This document shows, one piece after another, positions 25,441 through 30,097 of a stretch of 30,097 nucleotides of DNA. The translations under genes were made by a program, and so were the position numbers. The notes under the pieces were generated by a model. That model was given only the letters and a program-made list of their open reading frames with translations. It was not told where the DNA came from and ran no database searches. How positions within the stretch are numbered: position 1 is the first letter of the stretch; every line of letters begins with the position of its first letter. Origin of the DNA: a virus; the IMG/VR virus record IMGVR_UViG_3300017743_000072, positions 1 through 30,097 of that record. One strand, 5' to 3'.

Positions 25441-25606
25441 TTTGTTGCTGCTTTAGTTTTTCTTCTTCTAAGTGGTTCTGCAACATAGCAACGTAAATGT
25501 CTCTCTCCCAAGGTATCATACTTTCAATTTCTGTTAATGAGTATTTATGATATTGTATTAACGCAAAATTAAGTTCAAAATAACTAGCCAAACTCATGTG
25601 AGACAT
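25433..25606 (-). CDS. 51: gp51-like baseplate hub assembly protein / tail-assembly chaperone domain (57 aa)
   Basis: The minus-strand frame from the ATG at 25604-25606 gives 57 residues, MSHMSLASYFELNFALIQYH at the start, then SLTEIESMIPWERDIYVAML and a charged LEEEKLKQQQNA tail, ending in TAA at 25433-25435. The pattern of a small helical protein with MIPWERDIYVAML resembles the second (T-like) half of tail-assembly chaperone pairs, which places the family around T4 gp51; T4 gp51 itself is longer. It begins 2 bases after the gp26 stop and overlaps the ATG of the 839-residue gene by 8 bases. The frame is -1 to gp26, with a slippery heptamer just upstream, so it may be made mainly as a gp26-gp51 fusion of about 298 residues. 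No good ribosome binding site serves the first ATG. Confidence 0.75.
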   Translation of the reverse strand: MSHMSLASYFELNFALIQYHKYSLTEIESMIPWERDIYVAMLQNHLEEEKLKQQQNA

Positions 25607-25608
25607 TC

Positions 25609-26328
25609 CTATGCGAAAAAACTTGATAGTCCCTCCAGAGTGATGCTATTTGAAACTTTGGTATTTGGATTTTTTACTTTAATTGTATGTGCAAGTTTTG
25701 GCATAGTTTCAAAGAAAGTTTCAATTTCTTTAAACTGTGAAGAATTCATTTGCTCAAGAAATTCAACAATTTCATCTTTAGTTACATCAGAAGAATCCCA
25801 TGCCTCTTCTTCACTATAAATCTTATCAACACAACTAGAAATTAACTGAAATGATTGCTCTAGTTGATTTGTTTCACTAAAATCAAAATTACTTTGAATG
25901 AACTGATCCAATGATGGATATTTCATCTCCATCATTAAAGTTTCATCAAGTTTAATTTTATTAGTATGCTTATCATTTTTTTGTACCTTAATATCATCTA
26001 CATTGATTTTAACAGGTACAGTTGTAGTTTCATCATCTGGGCAAATAACATTGACTTCAATTTCTTCCCCAAGGGATTTCGCTCTAATGTTTAAGAATAA
26101 AAACTCGATATCAAAAGTAGGAAGAGTTTCAACTTCTATTCCTTTAGTATGAATACAATTTCTAATTACATCTTTGATTGCTGTTGTAATTTGTTTGGTG
26201 TCTTCACTCTCAAGAGCAATTACCAATACTTTTTCTTCTCTTACTAAAAATGGTCTAAATTTTACAGTTTTTCCAGTCGATGGCAACTCCAACTCATAAG
26301 TTGGCGTAGAAATCTTGGGTAAAGGCAT
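25609..26328 (-). CDS. 26: gp26-like baseplate hub / tail-assembly chaperone protein (239 aa)
   Basis: The protein matches the T4 baseplate gp26 family (Pfam T4_baseplate): MPLPKISTPTYELELPSTGK, VKFRPFLVREEKVLVIALES, CIHTKGIEVETLPTFDIEFL, FLNIRAKSLGEEIEV. It is slightly longer than T4 gp26 (208 aa). It is soluble, has no membrane segment, and ends LEGLSSFFA. The last codons AGT TTT TTC form a T_TTT_TTC slippery site with an orphan GGAGGG 9 bases upstream. It is located upstream of gp51 and the tape-measure-like genes, and a late promoter octamer (AATAAATA) lies 26 bp before its start. In T4 it acts in hub assembly; a chaperone role for the tape-measure protein is inferred from gene order. Confidence 0.88.
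   Translation of the reverse strand: MPLPKISTPTYELELPSTGKTVKFRPFLVREEKVLVIALESEDTKQITTAIKDVIRNCIHTKGIEVETLPTFDIEFLFLNIRAKSLGEEIEVNVICPDDETTTVPVKINVDDIKVQKNDKHTNKIKLDETLMMEMKYPSLDQFIQSNFDFSETNQLEQSFQLISSCVDKIYSEEEAWDSSDVTKDEIVEFLEQMNSSQFKEIETFFETMPKLAHTIKVKNPNTKVSNSITLEGLSSFFA
25615..25636 (-). promoter_or_regulatory. Predicted -1 programmed frameshift site joining gp26 to gp51
   Basis: On the minus strand gp26 ends CTA TCA AGT TTT TTC GCA TAG. The heptamer T_TTT_TTC (25615-25621 in plus coordinates GAAAAAA) is a canonical slippery site in the gp26 frame. A shift of -1 continues as CGC ATA GGA ATG TCT, the gp51 frame, giving a fusion of about 298 residues. GGAGGG (25631-25636) sits 9 bases upstream of the heptamer, the distance at which Shine-Dalgarno-like elements stimulate -1 shifts, and has no start codon at normal spacing. 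The lambda G/GT site is the precedent. No strong downstream hairpin was found. Confidence 0.7.
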
Positions 26329-26354
26329 AATACGTAATACAATTCAGTTATTAT

Positions 26355-26362
26355 TATTTATT
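26355..26362 (-). promoter_or_regulatory. T4-type late promoter (AATAAATA)
   Basis: AATAAATA on the minus strand, 26 bp before the gp26 ATG; its first two A's are the end of the gp54 TAA stop. Probably drives gp26, gp51 and the tape-measure-like genes. Confidence 0.5.
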
Positions 26363-27140
26363 AGGATAATCCTAGATCGATACTAGATAAAAGGTCGTTT
26401 GCACCAAGAGTAGCATCAAGAGATGGATTTTGGATTGGTAGACTTTGACCTCCTGTAGAATTTTCTGACCCTGATAGAGTGTCTTCTACAGGTTCTTTTA
26501 TGGGGTTCACTACATATCTTAAATATGTAAATGATACCGTACATTTTAATAATTGTGATTGATCATAACTTACAGGCATACTAACTATTGAAATTGGGTA
26601 CGCACCAATAAATTTGTATACCAATGTTGCTGTCTTCTGAACCTTTGATGAAGCAAAATGATCTTTCTCAAATTTTGTTATGTATAATTGATCAGTTCTA
26701 TATGCTTCTGGGTATTTTACTCTATATGAATAATTATCTTGTTCTATTGCAGGATTAAGTGCAGGTACATTTACATCACCACTTTCACCTACAATAAATG
26801 AAATCCATTTTTCAAAATACTTAATAGCAAAGTAATCTCTATCTACAATAAAAGTGAAATCCGCTCTATCATCATATATTTTTCTATAGGCCATTTTTTC
26901 CGATACTCCATGAAATGAGTTATCGATATCAAGAGTTGCTAAAGATGATCCAGGTAGTGATGCCTCTGAGCAAGAAATCTCCAATAACTCTTGATTAGCA
27001 CCTTTATAGAGATCAGTAAATTCTTTACCGCCACCAGATGGAAATGCAAATCTACAAATATAATTAGATGTTGTTGCAGGACTTAAAATACTTGCCTTTA
27101 ACTGATCTACACTTTTAATTTGTGGTGTTGGCCTAGCCAT
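26361..27140 (-). CDS. 54: gp54 baseplate tail-tube initiator (259 aa)
   Basis: The protein resembles T4 gp54 (320 aa), which caps the hub with gp48 and starts tail-tube polymerisation. Matching features are the N-terminal helix, LPGSSLATLDI, the FTFIVDRDYFAIKYFEKWIS block (T4 has FRMDSEACNYRAMQDWV), and the terminal core TLVYKFIGAYPISIVSMPVS and LKCTVSFTYLRYVVNP, where T4 has FTGCIPISVSAPELSY and TFDVTFAYRVM. The Gly-rich N-terminal extension of T4 gp54 is shorter. The gene is divergent from gp4 across a 32-bp gap and its stop codon overlaps the late promoter of gp26. No good ribosome binding site is visible before the ATG. Confidence 0.85.
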   Translation of the reverse strand: MARPTPQIKSVDQLKASILSPATTSNYICRFAFPSGGGKEFTDLYKGANQELLEISCSEASLPGSSLATLDIDNSFHGVSEKMAYRKIYDDRADFTFIVDRDYFAIKYFEKWISFIVGESGDVNVPALNPAIEQDNYSYRVKYPEAYRTDQLYITKFEKDHFASSKVQKTATLVYKFIGAYPISIVSMPVSYDQSQLLKCTVSFTYLRYVVNPIKEPVEDTLSGSENSTGGQSLPIQNPSLDATLGANDLLSSIDLGLS

Positions 27141-27143
27141 TTA

Positions 27144-27151
27144 TATAAATA
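27144..27151 (+). promoter_or_regulatory. T4-type late promoter (exact TATAAATA)
   Basis: Exact T4 late consensus on the plus strand in the 32-bp divergent gap between gp54 and gp4, 21 bp before the gp4 ATG. On the other strand only a partial TATAAGGT is present toward gp54. Confidence 0.6.
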
Positions 27152-27172
27152 TTAAAACCTTATATAATATGT

Positions 27173-27625
27173 ATGCGAGACGGTAAATACCATCAAGGAA
27201 AGTTCCACCCAACAAACCCCCAAAAATATAAGGGTGATCCTAATAATATAATATATAGATCTTCATGGGAAGTAAATTTCATGAGATATTGTGATAGAAA
27301 TGACAATATTATTGAATGGGGATCTGAAGAATTTTTTATACCTTATTTTGATCCAACAACAAGAAAAGTTAGAAGATACTTTCCAGACTTTATAATGAAG
27401 GTCAAAGATAAGCAGGGGAGAACTAAAAGTTATGTTATTGAGGTAAAACCACAAAAACAGACTTTGCCACCGAAAGAAACTAAAAATAAAAGAAAAAAAA
27501 CTTTTATTTCTGAAGTTTTAACTTATGAAAAAAATGTTGCTAAATGGAAAGCAGCAAAAGAATTTTGCGAAGATAGGAAACTTGAATTTAAAATTATTAC
27601 CGAATATGATTTAGGTATCAAATAA
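27173..27625 (+). CDS. 4: gp4 head completion protein / PD-(D/E)XK-like nuclease (150 aa)
   Basis: At 150 residues it has the length of T4 gp4. A nuclease core of the PD-(D/E)XK type is visible: YRSSWEVNFMRYCDRND (Glu33), IEWGSEEFFIPY, RRYFPDFIMKVKD (Asp72), SYVIEVKPQ (Glu90, Lys92), then a basic stretch KETKNKRKKTF. T4 gp4 is needed for head completion before tail joining and belongs to a nuclease fold. It is the first gene of the plus-strand group gp4-gp48-gp53, recalling the T4 order in which 4 precedes 53. An exact TATAAATA octamer at 27144-27151 is 21 bp before the ATG. The leader carries no clear Shine-Dalgarno. Confidence 0.92.
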   Translation: MRDGKYHQGKFHPTNPQKYKGDPNNIIYRSSWEVNFMRYCDRNDNIIEWGSEEFFIPYFDPTTRKVRRYFPDFIMKVKDKQGRTKSYVIEVKPQKQTLPPKETKNKRKKTFISEVLTYEKNVAKWKAAKEFCEDRKLEFKIITEYDLGIK

Positions 27626-27628
27626 ATA
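27621..27628 (+). promoter_or_regulatory. T4-type late promoter (AATAAATA)
   Basis: AATAAATA on the plus strand containing the TAA stop of gp4, 24 bp before the gp48 ATG. Probably serves gp48 and gp53. Confidence 0.5.
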
Positions 27629-27652
27629 AACACATACAAGGTTAACTATTCA

Positions 27653-28975
27653 ATGAATATCCCGCAAGGATGGTCAGTAGATACTCAAGACTCAAACGTA
27701 TATAATGCAACTGTACCCGTCCCCCTTAAAGATGATGATAGTGGCGCGAATAAAAATTTCTCTATTAAGGTAGACAACACTACAGGAAAGATAACTATAA
27801 TTGATAAAGAAACTAATATAGAATTTATCAATTATGATCCAAAATTGAATAAGTGGGATCCTCCAGAAGACGATAGCAATGCTTCTGAATCTTACAACCA
27901 AATTGTAGAAGAGATTGGAAATGACGGGCTTACAAAAGTTATAGATAATGCAAAAAGTGGTTCATCTCAGATTATATTATCAACTTCTTCTGAAGAAGAT
28001 AAATCAGAGATATCTGAGACAGATGGATATAAAAGTACTTTATCTAACACAGGAGAAGAGGGTGATACTGAACCCCCTCCTGTTCAAGTAATTAACGAAC
28101 TTCCTGATTTTGATATTGAAATACTAGGAGATCCTGATCATTATGACGACTATACATATCCCATCAAAATGCATGAAACTACACTATTGCATCAGGATAC
28201 AATTGAGTTTAAACAATTTAGATATGGAAAATTATCTAGAACAGGACAAGACTTTGGTACTGTAGGGAGCAGAGAAGACAATTTTGAACCTAGAAATGGT
28301 AGTGTAATTTTAGCAATTCCTACAGGAATTAGAGATTCAAATAGAGTAAACTGGCAAGATGATAGTGCAAATGCATTTGAATTAGAAGCTGCAAAAGCGT
28401 CTCTAGCGATGATGGATAATTTTGGTGCGGGTTCTAAAGCCGCTTTAGAAAAGGCTATTAATGCACTGAGTGATCCAGGTACTCAAGGTCAAATTAAAAC
28501 TGCTCTTGCTGGTCAAGCAGCAGGACTTAATAATGCATTAGCTAGATTTAATGGTGCAATTGTTAATCCGAATCTTGAATTACTGTTTGGTGGTCCTGCT
28601 TTAAGAGACTTTGCTTACACCATTGAAATGACGCCAAGGAGTAATGAAGAAGCACAACAAATTAGAAATATTATTAGATTTTTTAAAGAAGGTATGGCAC
28701 CCAGAAGATCAGCTAAGAATTTATTCTTACAAGCACCTAATGTTTTCAGTATTAGATATCTGTATGAAAATAAGGAGGATCATCCATATATTAATATGGT
28801 GAAGAAAAAATGCGCCCTGAGAGAATGTGCAGTTGATTACACACCACAAAATACATATATGACTCATTCTGCAGATGGATCTATGATTGCTTATAAAATG
28901 ACATTACAATTTACTGAATTAGAACCTCTTTATTATGAGGATTATAATGGTAAAGAAAACACCATGGGATTTTAA
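27653..28975 (+). CDS. 48: gp48 baseplate tail-tube cap (440 aa)
   Basis: The C-terminal half carries the gp48 signature: FAYTIEMTPRSNEEAQQIRN, IIRFFKEGMAPRRSAKNLFL, FSIRYLYENK, and YKMTLQFTELEPLYYED at the end; T4 gp48 has WDLTPRS at the equivalent place. It is longer than T4 gp48 (364 aa) because of an acidic, Asp/Ser-rich N-terminal region (about residues 1-190). The middle (GSKAALEKAINALSDPG, AGLNNALARFNG) is helical. The protein sits between the hub and the first tube ring together with gp54. AATAAATA at 27621-27628, overlapping the gp4 TAA, is a probable late promoter 24 bp before the ATG. gp53 follows after 3 bases. Confidence 0.9.
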   Translation: MNIPQGWSVDTQDSNVYNATVPVPLKDDDSGANKNFSIKVDNTTGKITIIDKETNIEFINYDPKLNKWDPPEDDSNASESYNQIVEEIGNDGLTKVIDNAKSGSSQIILSTSSEEDKSEISETDGYKSTLSNTGEEGDTEPPPVQVINELPDFDIEILGDPDHYDDYTYPIKMHETTLLHQDTIEFKQFRYGKLSRTGQDFGTVGSREDNFEPRNGSVILAIPTGIRDSNRVNWQDDSANAFELEAAKASLAMMDNFGAGSKAALEKAINALSDPGTQGQIKTALAGQAAGLNNALARFNGAIVNPNLELLFGGPALRDFAYTIEMTPRSNEEAQQIRNIIRFFKEGMAPRRSAKNLFLQAPNVFSIRYLYENKEDHPYINMVKKKCALRECAVDYTPQNTYMTHSADGSMIAYKMTLQFTELEPLYYEDYNGKENTMGF

Positions 28976-28978
28976 AAA

Positions 28979-29662
28979 ATGGCAGAATCACTTAAATACT
29001 TCAGACAACTTCCTAACTTTGAATTTATTAGTCAACAACCAGATGATGAAGGTGTCTTCAATTCGTATATTCCTGTAAAAAATTTATTCAGAAGAGTAAA
29101 AATTAGAGAGGATATATTCTCCAATTTAGTTTATTTTACCAATTATCAAGTTAAAGGAGATGAAAGACCAGATCAAATTGCATATAAATTTTATGGTGAT
29201 GAATCTCTTGATTGGATAGTTTTAATTTCAAACAATATTTTGAATCTTAGAGATGAATGGCCTCTTTCCCAAAAAGGATTTGATAGATTTTTACTAGAAA
29301 AATATGGTACTTATGATAATCTTTATGCTGTTAGAAATTATAGAACCCTTGGAGTTAGTGATAGTAATGGAAATTTAGTTCTACCAAAAGGAATAGTAGT
29401 AGATCAAAACTATAGTGTCACATATAGGGATCTTGGAACTGGAAATGAAACTACTGTAACTAATATAACTGAGGCAGTTACAAACTTCCAATACGAACAA
29501 GAAAGAGAAGATAATAAAAGAAATATCTCTTTATTAAAACCATCTTATGTACCAACTATATTAGATGATTTGAAGTCTGTCATGAAATATAAAAAAGGTT
29601 CTAGTCAATTTTTGACTAAAACCTTATTAAGAGCAGATGATCCTAACTACTACGTAGATTAA
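28979..29662 (+). CDS. 53: gp53 baseplate wedge protein (227 aa)
   Basis: The N-terminal part MAESLKYFRQLPNFEFISQQ, RRVKIREDIFSNLVYFTNYQ and then GDERPDQIAYKFYGDESLDW (60-79) match the gp53 family, which has a LysM-like fold in this section. The aromatic WIVLISNNILNLRDEWPLS follows. T4 gp53 (196 aa) clamps the wedge components together and to the hub. The C-terminal 100 residues are charged and end in LRADDPNYYVD. It has the gp48 stop 3 bases before its ATG, so it is translated from the same transcript. Its TAA at 29660-29662 touches the minus-strand stop of the gp32 region. Confidence 0.92.
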   Translation: MAESLKYFRQLPNFEFISQQPDDEGVFNSYIPVKNLFRRVKIREDIFSNLVYFTNYQVKGDERPDQIAYKFYGDESLDWIVLISNNILNLRDEWPLSQKGFDRFLLEKYGTYDNLYAVRNYRTLGVSDSNGNLVLPKGIVVDQNYSVTYRDLGTGNETTVTNITEAVTNFQYEQEREDNKRNISLLKPSYVPTILDDLKSVMKYKKGSSQFLTKTLLRADDPNYYVD

Positions 29663-30004
29663 TTATTCGCTATCAGCAAGTGTTTGAAAATAAGAGAGTG
29701 TGTCAACTTCATCTTCGTCATCACTTGAAGATTTTGATTCTGATGATGTAGGAGCACTCTTACTTTGATGGTAAGACTTTTCCAATTCCTCCATTACATT
29801 CTCTTCTTTAGACTTGAAGTTAGGTGTAAACGATCCACGACCTTCACTTTCATTTTCAAGTTCTTCTTCATCATAACGACGTGCTTTTGGTTTGTTGAGA
29901 CCAAGAACAGCGTTCAGACGTGCCTCTAGTTGCTCATAAGTTTTGAAATTAGTTGGTGCAACCATTTCTTCTAGAGAATGCTCTTTCTTCCAAATTGCTT
30001 CCAT
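29663..30004 (-). CDS. 32: gp32 single-stranded-DNA-binding protein, C-terminal portion; upstream frame broken
   Basis: The frame from the ATG at 30004 gives 113 residues that match the C-terminal domain of cyanomyovirus gp32: AIWKKEHSLEEMVAPTNFKT, LEARLNAVLGLNKPKARRYD, a linker, and an acidic Ser-rich tail SSSDDEDEVDTLSYFQTLAD like the T4 gp32 protein-interaction tail. T4 gp32 has 301 residues, so most of the OB-fold is missing. The likeness continues upstream of this ATG in the same frame (NEFDSIKPLLNDDDA) to a TAA at 30062-30064. The gene is therefore either interrupted (intron, homing-gene insertion) or split; the ATG is only the first Met after the stop. Beyond the TAA lie 11 more codons to the window edge. 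Confidence 0.75.
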   Translation of the reverse strand: MEAIWKKEHSLEEMVAPTNFKTYEQLEARLNAVLGLNKPKARRYDEEELENESEGRGSFTPNFKSKEENVMEELEKSYHQSKSAPTSSESKSSSDDEDEVDTLSYFQTLADSE

Positions 30005-30061
30005 AGCGTCATCATCATTTAAAAGTGGTTTTATACTATCAAACTCATTCTTATCTTTGTT

Positions 30062-30097
30062 TTAATAACCTTTTACCTTATGGTTCTTTAGTCCGTA
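30062..30097 (-). other. Non-gp32 in-frame end immediately before the gp32 C-terminal part
   Basis: In the gp32 frame the window edge reads YGLKNHKVKGY followed by a TAA. This does not resemble the gp32 sequence expected at this point, and the other two forward frames also close within the last 97 bases (stops at 30073-30075 and 30078-30080). It could be the end of another gene such as a homing endonuclease (HNH/NUMOD proteins often end with a His-Lys-Gly-Tyr type motif) or intron sequence. The window ends here, so it cannot be decided. Confidence 0.35.

Noticed and set aside
29663-30097. Group I intron 3' core in the sequence before the gp32 fragment
   Set aside because: A GGACTAAA string at the window edge recalls a core element, but no matching partner such as an AAGATATAGTCC-like strand follows in the visible sequence; kept only as one explanation of the broken gene.

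Overview
This window is an AT-rich piece of a T4-like tailed phage (myovirus) genome, almost certainly a marine cyanomyovirus. Three things point to that: the baseplate/hub genes (gp4, gp48, gp53, gp54, gp26, gp51, a gp5-like and a gp27-like hub), the C-terminal part of a gp32 single-stranded-DNA-binding protein, and a CP12 gene, the Calvin-cycle regulator found in cyanobacteria and carried by their phages. No tRNA, rRNA, CRISPR array or insertion sequence was seen.

Layout. Positions 1-8504 (minus strand) hold three large fibre genes: a collagen-like fibre cut by the window edge with a cupredoxin-like end domain, a 422-aa fibre and a 2013-aa fibre, the last two ending in peptidase-S74 self-cleaving chaperone domains. 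Positions 8553-10057 (minus) are a cassette of small genes ending in a Mom-like DNA-modification protein, behind a good sigma70-type promoter. Positions 10122-14185 (minus) carry an alpha/beta-hydrolase, a second collagen-like protein, two tandem paralogues and a beta-helical spike protein. Positions 14187-27140 (minus) are the hub and tail-lumen module: a 1416-aa gp5-like hub without lysozyme domain, CP12, a gp27-like hub, two large tape-measure-like proteins each with its own predicted muralytic domain, gp51, gp26 and gp54. From 27173 to 29662 the plus strand carries gp4, gp48 and gp53. These converge, with no intergenic base, on the gp32 C-terminal region on the minus strand.

How it works together: gp26 and gp51 sit immediately upstream of the tape-measure-like genes and look like a tail-assembly chaperone pair joined by -1 frameshifting, as in lambda G/GT. 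gp54 and gp48 start the tail tube, gp27/gp5-like and the beta-helix protein form the hub and spike, gp53 is a wedge component, and the fibre genes build host recognition. T4-type late promoter octamers (NATAAATA) lie 21-33 bp before several genes, often overlapping the preceding stop codon. The least explained items are the gp26/gp51 frameshift site, the two paralogous tape-measure/hydrolase proteins with a lysozyme-free gp5, CP12 placed between two hub genes, the early-promoter cassette with the Mom-like gene, and the gp32 reading frame that is broken upstream of its C-terminal domain.
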